Shown here piece after piece: positions 21,949 through 33,078 of a stretch of DNA of 64,000 nt (positions within the stretch are counted from its first letter, which is position 1; the number at the start of each line of letters is the position of its first letter). The stretch is from Oehlia diaphana. Taxonomy: Eukaryota > Glomeromycota > Glomeromycetes > Glomerales > Glomeraceae. The DNA lies in the NCBI GenBank assembly GCA_003833135.1, contig QZLH01000111.1, positions 36,943 through 100,942 on the forward strand, read 5' to 3'. A program made the position numbers and the translations under genes. The notes beneath the pieces were generated by a model, which searched no databases, was not told the origin of the DNA, and saw only the letters and a list, made by a program, of their open reading frames with translations.

Positions 21949-23220
21949 ATGAGTGGACGAGGTAGAAAGACGCAACCTACTAGTCAACGTTTAAATAAAA
22001 ATCGTTCCTCTCTAGGAGGAGCTAGCCGAAGTTCTGCTTCATCGAAGAACCAAAATCTTCGTTATGGTTTTTCTGACTCTTTTAGTAAAAAAAATCCTAT
22101 AAAAATGGAAGTCGAAGGTCTATTTTTTTTTTAACATTTAACGATAAAGTAGTGCTTTACGAATATTTGATATTATGCGTCGGGTTTACTAATATATATA
22201 TAATTACCTATTTATCTATTTAGAATTAAAACAGGAGGTTTATGACTTAAAAAACCTCACTCGGGAAAATAATTATATACTACTACAATCCAAAGTTGAT
22301 AAACTCGAACTAGAAAATAAGCGATTACGATACAATAATTCTAAACGAACAGTTGACAATGATGAGGACGATTGGGATTTAGAAGATGAATATGATTCAA
22401 TTCGATCAGCTAAACGGCAAATGAGAAATAAACCATCTGATGAAGAAAGGGCAAAGGTTGGTAAATTGTTAATTAATTTTTCATAATAATATTTATCATG
22501 GTGTATTATTTTAATTCTTTATTTTAAACTAGGTCTTAATGAAGACGCTTCTTAAAACTTTTCCTGAGCTTGAACTTAAGGAATATGAAACTTTTAAAAG
22601 CGAAGCGAATGTTGAAATTTGTCGAAAGTTAATACCTAAACTTCAAAAAGAAATGAGGGCGTACAGTCCTTCTTACGAGCAAGTAGAAACCTGGTTACAA
22701 TCTATTCACAGGTCCAAAAGAAATGCCTATTTGAAATCAAATCAATCAAATGTCACTGGATTTGATTTTTTCTTTCCCGGTTTGGTAGGTTCCTATTCGG
22801 AATCTAATCGTTCCAATCAATCAACAGCTAAACGACAAACAAAACCTAAAGGAAGTAAGGCATATAATATTTTCGAAGATGAGGTTGAAGAAGGAGCAAA
22901 GGTTTGTGACATCAATTAAATTTTATTATTCATATGTTATATAAATTTATATTGATTCGATTATTATTTATTTATAATAGTCTTTAATGAAAGCACTTCT
23001 TAAAACGTATCCATATGATCTTACTCTTAGAATTGAAGATACTTTTAGAAGCCAAATTAATACGAATGTTTGTGAAAGGTTAATACCTAAGCTTCAAGAA
23101 GATGTTAGGCCAGCGTACAATCTTTCTCATGATCAAGTAGAGTCCTGGTTACAAACTTTCCACAAGAACAAAAGGACCGCCTACTTGAAATCAGATTTCA
23201 TGACGGTCGATTACTATTAA
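21949..23220 (+). CDS. Multi-homeodomain-like protein, copy D (two modules)
   Basis: Four exons are inferred: 21949-22117, 22224-22456, 22533-22901 and 22981-23220, giving 336 residues. The N-terminus is basic and starts MSGRGRKTQPTSQRLNKNRS. Residues 57-95 form a coiled coil (LTRENNYILLQSKVDKLELE), followed by an acidic stretch and a basic AKRQMRNK patch. Two modules lie at about 135-257 and 258-336, both with Q-V-E-(T/S)-W-L-Q. The first linker is shorter and more aromatic than in copies A and C (GFDFFFPG). Coding sequence is closest to copy E, while the 3' flank is closest to copy C. Function inferred as in the other copies. Confidence 0.75.
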
Positions 23221-23676
23221 ATTACCTATTCTGTATGTATTTAATAATTAATTTTACGTTTTGATTTCGTTATCTCACTCTCAACAAAATTATTGGATTC
23301 AATCCGAAAACTTTTTTTTTATTAATTGACGAATTTTTATTATTTTAGAAATATTTATTCCGGCCTCAAATGAGAATTTTCAAATTCATAAGAAACTAAG
23401 CGTGAAAGACATGATATTTGTGCTCCTGTAACGATCAGCATAATGGTGAATTTTAAAAGCTTCATTTTTATATACAGTCAAAACTCGATATAACGAACCC
23501 TTCGGTCCAATGAAAAAAAATCGTTATTTCAAAATTTATAACTTTTTATATGTTCATATATAGAGAATTTGGTTGGTTAAATGTGCTTTTAAAAATTGGA
23601 ACATGCACTGTGTAGTTATCGTTTCCAAAGTTCCAATGGTACATAGATTAGAATATATTGTTTATTCATTCATGAC

Positions 23677-24124
23677 TGGGATGGCACGTGATTTAAACCG
23701 AATCAGTTTTTTATTGTTTTAAAACTTTTTTTTTGATTTAGTAACATTGATTGGTATGATTATTATAATAAAATTGCATAATTATATTTTAATCAATAAA
23801 CAACCTTTTCTGTATTTTAAAGCAATCTTTAGTGATCACTTTGCAAAACAACCTTTTTTAAAATTATATCACCATTAGATGATGTCCGTAAGCACTTTGA
23901 AAAGTTACAGAAGTTGATGAATTATTGTAGAAATGACATTGTTGATTTAATTGATCGATCAAAAGATCATTTAATGAAATGTAAAAATCTTCCAGAAGAT
24001 TTAAAAAATTCGTGAAGCTTTATATTATATAATAAAATGCTTAGTGCTAATGTTTTAAAACATGTTTAAACCATATTTTAAACGCCAAAATCGTTTTAAA
24101 CCTTTTTTTTTTTTTCAATTCCTA
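23677..24124 (+). mobile_element. Second copy of the hAT derivative (shared insertion)
   Basis: Starts TGGGATGGCACGTGATTTAA and ends just before ACGTGTATATATTCC, the same site as the element in the copy C flank. The BED-type segment is shorter (DVRKHFEKLQKL, then NYCRNDIVDLIDRSKDHL), having lost the first finger cysteine region. Same position means it was inserted before the C-D flank duplication. Confidence 0.7.
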
Positions 24125-24469
24125 CGTGTATATATTCCATTTCAAAGCGTAAGCAGAGTAAGCTTTCAGTTACTAGAATACTTTTCTCATTAGAAAAACT
24201 TTACATTTTGTTCAGTGCTAATTTAACATTGAAAAATGAAATAATATATATGTACATATATATATATATATAAACCAATCGATTGATGGTAAATTATAAT
24301 TCCAACCAGAATCTAAAATTAAATAAAATTAAATATTTTACAATGCAGAAATTATTAGTAATGAATGCTTAAACTATTGAAACTCAAATCCTAAAAATTC
24401 TGATAAAGGTCAAGTTTCTTATTTACAATTCTAAAACCATCATAAATTCTTTAGTTTCTGATCTTGGAT

Positions 24470-25760
24470 TATTCAATAAAAATTGCAATAAACTAATATT
24501 CAGTTGACATATTTTGTGATCCTTGGATTCTTTTTTTCCAATTCCCATCATTTTCTTGTTATATTCTGCTTCATCATCGATCCATGTTTCACCCGTTGTT
24601 TTATATCAGATGGTACACTTTCAAGCAATTTTACGTAATTTCTATCGGTGTTTCTAAATTGTAACTTTGATAAATGTTTCCATATGACCTTAATAAAATA
24701 TATGAATTAGGATTTTTTCATAAAGATTTCAAAAAATAGCGAAAATATATTACAAATAGATTCCAAATCTTTGTTTCAGATTTTGGATTATTTGGACCAT
24801 CAAATAAATAAAAAATCAGATGATAAATTATATATGAACTTTAACGATTGCACAATCATCGTTCTATTTTTAATATGTATTGCAAAAAAGTTATGATTTT
24901 TTAAAAATAATTAACTTATTGTTGTTGTTGTGAAGATGTAAGAAAACGAGAAAAATTTAAAAAATTTAGTAAACCCAAATTACTTTAACCGCTCAAAAGT
25001 TACTATTTATTCGCGTGATTACATATGAACAAAAATTTAAATTTCGGCTTATTCTTGGCTCATGATTAAATGGGAGGAAAACATAATTTACTTTACTCTA
25101 CTAGTAAACATTCAATATTGGTAGGAGTAAATAATGTTTTATCAAAATAAAAAAAAAAAATAATTAATTCTAAAATATCTATTGTATATTCTTATTAATT
25201 ATTCCGTCTCATAATTCCATGCAACAGAAAAGCTCGCACCAGAAGTGCACTTACATTACTTGATTTCGTATTTTTCACAGAATTACTAATGATTTCAGAA
25301 ACGCGAGTTGATATAAATTCTATTTCGCTTGGTCAATAATAACTTACGGTTCAGATTGATGCTTGCATCTTTTGACTGTAAAAAACTCGGTTTTATCATT
25401 ATTCACCAAACGATTAATTGGCCAGGTTGCTTTTTGTTTTGTTGTATTGAAGTCTTTTTCGTGAGAGCTGATTGTGATTTTAGTTGAACGAAGGTTGGTT
25501 GTGATTCAATGAAACCACTTTACCACTCTTGCTAGATACTCTCAGGTTGTAAAATGTCCATATCGATGCATTCATTGCAAATTTCATAATAACTTAATCG
25601 CTTTCATAAGTTCATCAAGTCCGGATGAATAAGGGATTCCTTTTGCAATTACCAAAAAAAAAAATAAGATTTTGAAAAGAAATTAATGCTGAATACGGAA
25701 TTGCGTATATGAAAAATCGCAAGATCGTACGACTTTGTCAGAAACCGGTGTCGTCGAAAA
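24470..25760 (-). pseudogene. Decayed unrecognised coding stretch
   Basis: Several short frames on the minus strand look like former protein sequence (for example WKHLSKLQFRNTDRNYVKLL near 24650, ETWIDDEAEYNKKMMG near 24580 and YSSGLDELMKAIKLL near 25620). They are interrupted by stops and frameshifts. No domain was recognised. It could be an old transposon or a dead host gene. Confidence 0.25.
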
Positions 25761-26354
25761 ATTCGATATGATGCTAATTATAGAATATGATAAAAAAATA
25801 AATAAATAAAATATTTAATTTTATAAAATTATCTTTTACGTTTGATAAATAATTTTAGAAATATGGTAAAAATTCTAACTTTGATTTTAATCGAAACTAT
25901 TTCATTTTGATCAATAGTAAGCCAATATGTCACCCGACTAGCAATGGATTCAGTGGTCACAAATCCACTATATAACTGATCCTAATAACATAAAAATTAA
26001 TAATAATTAGCGTTCGACAAAAGATATAAATACTAATCGAGAACCTATACCATTAATAATTTTTTTTATTCATATTTTATTCTTATCAAACAGTACTTGT
26101 ATTAATAGACAATAAATATATCATTTTATAATAAAATAATTCCAAATGAAAAAAAAAAAATATATATAGTCTTATTTCTTTAAATAGAATTACAGTAACT
26201 TTTGTTAAAGAAAATGAACAATTTTAATATATTTTTTCTCATAATATCTTACGATTACTAGAAAATTGGTTACTATTCGTCGGATAGGAAAATAATTATT
26301 ATAAAGTAAATACCTAATTTAAATTTTCAAGTGACGCAAAAGAAATTTCGTCTT

Positions 26355-27080
26355 CATAACATACTAAGAAATTACGCGACTTTCTTAGCATAGTCACATA
26401 GAGACCTCAAGTACATATACCGGGTATGATAACGCATCTATGAATCAATTGAATCAATTGTATAATAATTGTTATATAGCTCATGCAATAAATTATTAAA
26501 ACATAATACGAATTTTTTTTTCGTGGAACAAATAAAATTTGTTTATATAACCTCCACAAATAACTTGATGTTTGTAATTGGATATTTTATTGATTAGAAG
26601 TGAAATGCACTATTATATATTAATATCACATATATTATATATGATTATATATGATTACATACGCGGCCGAACTTTTTTAATCTTAGTATCAACATAAAAA
26701 AATACGCAGTATTTGCTAAAGTTTCATATCAGTGGCTTATTCAGCCAATCAAATTTATAAACTGATAAATGAGATAATGTGTGAACAACTCATTACCATA
26801 TTAAACGAACATTGAATTACCATATTAAACCTTTTGTTACGCTGCATAATCCCTAATATTATTAGTTTAGCATCTGATATATAAATATACATATTTATTT
26901 TTATAAACTCGGATACATAAAGTTTTGCATATTAATAAATTCATAAAAAGGATACTAGATAATATTTATTTTTAGTTTATAACCAATTTTTCTTTTTTAT
27001 TCTTTTCAATTTCAAAAATAAAATATTTTTTTTTTACAATTTGTATTAGTATGTGAAAAAACTGAAAATACTAATTATTA
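26355..27080. repeat. Duplicated block upstream of copy E (copy 2)
   Basis: Matches 20880-21584 with a few small insertions, among them TATATGATTACATACGCGGC near 26650. No gene. Confidence 0.7.
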
Positions 27081-27444
27081 AATTATATCATATATCCAAA
27101 CTTGTTAATATGTTTTCTCGGAGATTTTATTGTAAAGACTCCATACAGTTAGACTCGGTTGTACGTGGCAAATTTATTCCCAAAAATGAACAATCAGGGT
27201 CATGCTCTTTTTTGGGTATAGATAAGTTGGAACATTTTTTTTTTTAAAAAATTTTAGTCCTTTTCCCACCCTGTATGCGATATATTGTCCGAAAGAAGTG
27301 AAAAAAAAATAATATTTTGAATCTAGTAAATAAATGTTATAAAATATCCTAATTAGTTAAAAACTAATATTAACACAGTAACTCAGCTTTTAATATTACA
27401 TAAACCAATCTATTTTATTGAAAATATTTTCTTCGTTAAAAACT
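27081..27444 (+). promoter_or_regulatory. Conserved upstream block of copy E
   Basis: Contains CTCCATACAG at 27139-27148 and CCCACCCTGT at 27265-27274, 180 nt before the ATG, followed by ATATATTGTCCGAAAG. Order and spacing match copies A and D. Confidence 0.5.
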
Positions 27445-28744
27445 ATGAGTGGACGAAATAGAATACCGCAATCTACTAGTCAACGTTTGAATAAAAATCG
27501 TTCCTTGAAGAACCGAAACGCAAGTAAAAATCGTTTTAAAAAAAATCGATTCGAAGGTTCAATTTTTTTCTTGTAACATTTAACAATAAATAATTTTTAC
27601 GAATATTTGATATTATGCGTCGAGTTTACTAACATATATATACCTATTTATTTTTTTTAGAATTAAAAAGGGGTGTTTCTGATTTAATAAACCTCACTCG
27701 AGAAAATAATTATATACTACTACAATCCAAAGTTAATAAACTCGAACGAGAAAATAAGCGATTACGATACGATAATGATGAACTCTATAAATTCTTGCAA
27801 GACGATGACGAGTCAACAGATGAAGATAGTAATTCAGAAGATGAAGATGACGATAGTGATTCAGAAGATGAAAATGAGTCCGATGACGATAGTGATTCAG
27901 AAGATGAAGATGAGTCCGATGATTCAATTCGACCAGCTAAACGGCAAATGAAAAATAAATTATCTGATGAAGAAAGGGCAAAGGTTGGTAAATTATTAAT
28001 TAATTTTTCGTGATAACATTCATCATGGTGTGTTATTTTAATTCTTTATTTTAAACCAGGACTTAATGAAGACACTTCTTAAAACTTTTCCCGAACTTGA
28101 GCTTAATGCAAATGAAACTTTTAAAAGCGAAGTGAATGTTGTAATTTGTCAAAAATTAATACCTAAACTTCTAAAAGAAATGAAGGCGTACAATCTTTCT
28201 TACGAGCAAGTGGAAACCTGGTTACAATCTATTCACAGGTCCAAAAGAAATGCTTATTTGAGATCAAATCAATCAAATCAATCAAATCACTTTGGATTTG
28301 AACGCGATTTCATAGGTTTTTATCCAGAGTCTGATCGTTTCAATCAATCAACAGCTATACGGCAAAAAAAACCGAAAGGAAGTAAGGCAAATAATATTTT
28401 TGAAGATGAGATTGAAGATAAAGCAAAGGTTTGTGTCATCAATTTTCATTATTAATATATGTTATATAAGTTTTATTGATTTGATTATTATTTTATTTAT
28501 GTAGTCCATAATGAAGGCACTTCTTAATACGTATCCATATGATCTTACCCTTAGGATTGAAGATACCTTTAGAAGCCAAATTAATAAGGATATTTGTGAA
28601 AGGTTAATACCTAAACTTCAAGAAGATGTTAGACCAGCGTACAATCTTTCTTATGATCAAGTGGAGTCCTGGTTACAAACTTTTCACAGGTATAAAAGGA
28701 ATACCTATTTGAGATCATATTTTATGATGATTGATGACGATTAA
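27445..28744 (+). CDS. Multi-homeodomain-like protein, copy E (two modules)
   Basis: Four exons are inferred: 27445-27556, 27661-27983, 28060-28428 and 28505-28744, giving 347 residues. The basic N-terminus is shortened to about 37 residues. A coiled coil (LTRENNYILLQSKVNKLERE) is followed by an acidic minisatellite-encoded tract of Asp, Glu and Ser (about residues 80-118), then AKRQMKNK. Two modules lie at about 146-268 and 269-347 with Q-V-E-(T/S)-W-L-Q. The acidic tract is much longer than in copy D and is the clearest difference between these two. Inferred nuclear DNA-binding protein; no described family recognised. Confidence 0.75.
27795..27925 (+). repeat. Coding minisatellite for acidic tract
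   Basis: Repeats of about 36-39 nt (GATAGTGATTCAGAAGATGA...GATGAGTCCGATGAC) encode D-S-D-S-E-D-E-(D/N)-E-S-D-D-type units in frame. The same region in copy D is short, so it expanded after the two copies separated. Confidence 0.7.
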
Positions 28745-30120
28745 ATTGCCTACTCTGTATGTATTTTTAAATTAATCTAGACTATTCATGTTTCAAATGA
28801 CGGACTAATTAATTTTATGACTTTTTCGTTTTCCACATGATCATAAACATTTTCTTCGTTTTTCATTAAAATATAAGATTTACTGGATTCAACTCGAAAA
28901 ATTTTTTTTAATTATTGACGAATTTTTTATGTAATAATATTTTTTTTTTTTTTTAGAAATGTAATTTTGATCTTAAATGAGATTTATAATATAAGAAACA
29001 AAAAGACGTGATTACCGCGCAATTTTTCAAAAATAGGAAATTGTGAATGTACTATATGAATCACTTCCAACATAATGGTGGGTCGGTGGGTCCATTTGGA
29101 GGGCAATAAAAAAATTATAGTTTATATTATATGATGACGAAATTGTTGTACTATCATGAAAGAGCATTTATATTATATGTGTATATTCCATTTCAAAATG
29201 TAAAATGTAAGAAGTGCAGGTTTTCTTAGATTACAAAATAGCAATTTTGAACAAAGAAAATAGTTTTTTTAATTTCAACATTGAAAAATAAAAAAAAAAA
29301 TAGAAATTCGTTATAATCAAGAAATAATTCATAATTTTCATTATTAAATCGCGATTAAATAATCTTTAGAAGTGATCGATAGTAGCGCTAAAAAAATCAC
29401 GTGTTGAAAATTCATCACGCGAAGTATATGGGTATTTTATCGTCCATCCGAAAAATTGACAAATTTTATCCTCACTTGTGTAGTAAAAATCCTTTATTCG
29501 TCACAACCAACTTTTTGTACGACCTACAATTAACAACTTTTATGGAAATATTTATTTATGCATATGGAAAATAAAAAATTATTTTAACTTTAAATAATAT
29601 TACGTCTTAATTTTATACATGCGACTTAAAAAAAAGTAAAGTCAGATTGATATAAGCGAACTTTATTATTGTTAAGATTAAATATTGTGGGGATTATTCA
29701 TAAATATAGAGATAAAGAGGAAGATAAAAAAAGCAAAGGAGATCAGAAATTAACGTGGTTTGTAAAAATTACTATTATTTTGACTAACATTGCCTTGTTT
29801 AACTGTTTTAGAATTATTAGGGTTTAATAGTTTTTTAAAATTTCGGAATGAAACTAAGGAAGAGGAGAAGTTGAAATCACGTCCATTGATATGTAGATTC
29901 GAATCATGTGCGAAAAGCCCAGATAGAGAAATCAGCGAGATACATCTATCAAACTAATATATAAGGAATTTTCATTTTTTATATTTTATTCATATTTGAA
30001 TAAAAGTAAGAATTTAATCAAAAGCTAGTATACCACGGAATCATAAAATAATATTGTTGATGGATTATTAATGTAGAATATCTACCTCCAACCTCTATTA
30101 TTTCTTGTGCCTGAGGATAC
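28745..30120. other. 3' flank of copy E and AT-rich intergenic sequence
   Basis: The first 500 bp is diverged but recognisably related to the other 3' flanks (TACTCTGTATGTATTT, AAGACGTGATTACCGC). It lacks the hAT insertion found after C and D. The remainder shows no gene. Confidence 0.5.
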
Positions 30121-30127
30121 TTGTTCA

Positions 30128-31398
30128 TCATGTAATTTTTAATGACTTCTCAATTTTCAAAAGTATTAAAGTATTACAATATATTCTTAAAGAACCATTG
30201 TTAAACCTGCACCATGCATAAAATAAGCTCATTTCTACACAGCACGTCATAATGCTTTCATAATTAACGATATTACCATAGATTTCGAGATACTTTTTTC
30301 TTTCGGAAACGCCATAGGCATTCATAAAATTTTTATAATGAGGGTCCATATTCATGTATCTTATAATCAGGAAATTTGACATCCTTGATGCGAGGCGCCA
30401 TCTCTAAAAAGGTGGATTACTTTAAGTACAAAATTCAGGTGCAAAATAATATTTTATTATCTGTTTTTCAGAACCAAATCTCAACGGTCCAACCCCTTAG
30501 GAGTGCTCTTCTTATTCTAGGGCCGTATTCTCCATCGCCGGCAAGTAGGACTATCGTACCAGGTCTTTTATGCTGTTCCATAGCATCAGCCATAGAAAAA
30601 TTACTTCAGCATCAACCTCCGTATCTTACTCATTAGAATTTAGAATTTCGAGGAAACTTGTGTGCTTTAAATCCAATCTCTTTCAGATATTTCCACAATG
30701 TGTCATTCATGTATGGGAGAGATCCAGCGATGACTGGATCATCTCCCATTTCCCGCCCATTCAAAACAAAATTAACAAGTCAGCCATAGTCAATATTTAT
30801 AGTTTCTTTAAAAACATTCTCAGACCGCATAATCATTTTCTTGCCACGTATGCATACATTAGTATTATCGATAAATACAAATGCAAGATCGTTTGGATTC
30901 ATTGCTACAAGATTAAATTAACATCACAGATGAGAATGACTATCAGTTATTTCACGTTCACTCGCGTAGACTAATTTATTACGACTCGCTTACCAGCAAC
31001 GGGTTGCTCTACGATAACGCGAATGTGTTTTTTGGGCGGATTTGACGATAAGAAGCAGGAAAGAAAAGCACAAGAATAAGTATGGCGAATACGACACCGT
31101 GTTAGTAAGAATGAAGTCACTTACCTCCTTGAATTTCTTTGATCAACTTAACGATTTTTTTTGCTGGTCCACCCGGTATTCTGCATTTCTCAAAATCCGC
31201 TGTAGTAGAATCAAGGAAAGTGTCACCATTAATCCTCTGATTATATATGTTATCGATATCTCCGTCTTCAAGGTCTAATCTAGCTCTGTTCTCTTGCAAA
31301 AACTTTTCAACGTTCTCTCGACTCCATGACTTCACTTGTTCAACTTTCGGAAGATTATATGTGGCACCGGTTGAAGAACTTGCAACGTTAGACGACAT
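30128..31398 (-). pseudogene. SAM-NYN domain protein, disrupted
   Basis: The first exon (31398-31125) encodes about 91 residues with a SAM domain (VKSWSRENVEKFLQENRARL, then DGDIDNIYNQRINGDTFL). A GTAAGT intron ends at TTGTAG, and the next exon starts at 30904 with MNPNDLAFVFIDNTN, the first Asp motif of an NYN nuclease domain. Downstream, GTIVLLAGDGEYGPRIRRAL then GWTVEIWF gives the second acidic motif. The frame is broken by TGA where a CGA Arg codon is expected (DYG*LVNFVLNG), a TAA, and at least one small frameshift. A further open part reaches 30128. NYN domains are PIN-like RNases and SAM mediates oligomerisation or RNA/protein binding. The SAM exon is intact and could still be expressed alone. 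Confidence 0.7.
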
Positions 31399-33078
31399 GG
31401 TTTTTGCGATTAAAAAAGTAATGAAGGATTGATCAGTCACGCAAGTGACTTATAGTTTATTAATTAATAACTTATATCTGTCACGATTAACATTACTACT
31501 TTTACATATCAGGTGATAAGCGTGAACAGTACGTTATTAATGAACGATGAAAAAAATAAATACAAAACTCGGGACTTTGCCCGTAGTACATGATAGCCTG
31601 TCCTATTGATTGTGTCTATTCTATCTACCACTCGATACCCGTTATATTCCATTGTTATCACTCGAATCTCCGTTTCGTTTGTTGTTTTCTGGCTTTTGAA
31701 ATGGAAACTATGTATTAGTTGCAAACTCATGTTGTAATAAAAAATTATTATTATAATATTCTTCACATATTATTCTTGCTTTAGATTTAAAGATCGGAGG
31801 GTATTTAAGGGAGGGTCAAACAATATGTAACTTCGATTATAAATAATAGTTATTGGGTAGGAGGGTTGAAATATCACCGAACTGCGAAGCAGTTCGGATG
31901 ATATTTTAACCCTCCTACCCAATAACTATTATTTATTTGCATTATTTCAATATGTTCATTATGTTGTACAACAATAGAAGAATACATGTTTATCTTCACT
32001 CGGCTAATCCGCACAGTCAAATAAAGGATACGTGGATCAGTTTGATATGCGAGGTTAGTAAATAATTTATTATTAGTAAATGATTTATTATTAATTTAGA
32101 TTTATATTTGCCCAACAAAGAGTTTATTTTTACCAATTCGATTAAATTGATTGTTACATACAATTTACTAAGATTATATTACAGTGATGTGACATCATTA
32201 TTTAAAAAGAGGAAATCGTGGCACAGCTGCTTCAAATAAAATTATAAACAAGTTTCATTCTAAAAGTAATAAATTGTATTTAATTAAAGAAATTCTGAAA
32301 AGAATTTTAGGATTTGTTTCAAGATATTGTTTGTACCTTTCAATATTTGGATAAATTAACACTATATTAATTTAAAATGACGTTAATAAATTACGATAAA
32401 AATATTATAATTATATCGTAAATTAAAACTTACGTTTCTTATGATGTTTCTCTCGTCCAATATTTATAGGTTATACTTTCCATCACACAATAAGTAAATG
32501 TTATACTAGTGTATGTAAATACTGTAAATATTCCTAAAATTTGGAAAAACATTTTGAAATTGTGTTTGTTTTATATGTATATATATATTCTTTAATATAG
32601 ATTTTTTGAAAACAGCGTTTTTAAAAACTTTCTTTTAAAAAGATTTCAAATAATAAATTTGAAAAGTTCTTTCAATGCATTTTTATCTTTAATTTTTTCA
32701 CCTTAAACAAATACAATACATTACGTGTTTTGATATTTTCAAAATCTTTTTTAATGAAAAGTGACTATTAGTGTTTACGATACGACACGTATGAAATGAT
32801 TCAAAAGTGTGTTTTTTGTGGGCGTTTTCGTGGCTCAGCTAGTAAATTAAATGAGATCACATATGATGCTGCGCTTCAGATGATCTGATGACATACTCGG
32901 ATAAAATGTTTATTTTTCGATACTATTGATATTTATTTTATTTATATTCGATAAATGCTACATTTAGATCAACTTTTGAATCAAATTAAAAAATAAGCAA
33001 TTACTGAAATCCAAACAAATTATTCCACGTAACATATTCAATCTTTTATAATAATATTAATTAATCATTCCCCCCACT
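31399..33078. other. Intergenic region
   Basis: Apart from the hairpin at 31839-31936 I see only AT-rich sequence, and no gene. Confidence 0.5.
31839..31936. repeat. 98-nt near-perfect hairpin
   Basis: Arms beginning ATAAATAATAGTTATTGGGT are almost exact reverse complements, closing on CGAACTGC-GAA-GCAGTTCG with one bulged base. It is unusually GC-rich near the loop. It is most simply a small fold-back MITE, but a structured RNA cannot be excluded. Confidence 0.85.

Larger units (their letters stand above)
23221..26354. repeat. 3' flank of copy D with decayed sequence
   Basis: The first 1.1 kb matches the copy C flank including the hAT derivative at 23677-24124. The remainder holds a decayed coding stretch on the minus strand (24470-25760) and otherwise AT-rich sequence in which I see nothing more. 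Confidence 0.6.

Noticed and set aside
27733..27927. His-rich minus-strand frame
   Set aside because: Antisense of the Asp/Glu minisatellite in copy E.
29895..29930. TTCGAATC-like box resembling a tRNA T-arm
   Set aside because: No matching acceptor, D-arm or anticodon stem could be built around it; no tRNA was found in the window.
31839..31936. Rho-independent-type terminator
   Set aside because: The host is eukaryotic and no gene ends at this hairpin.
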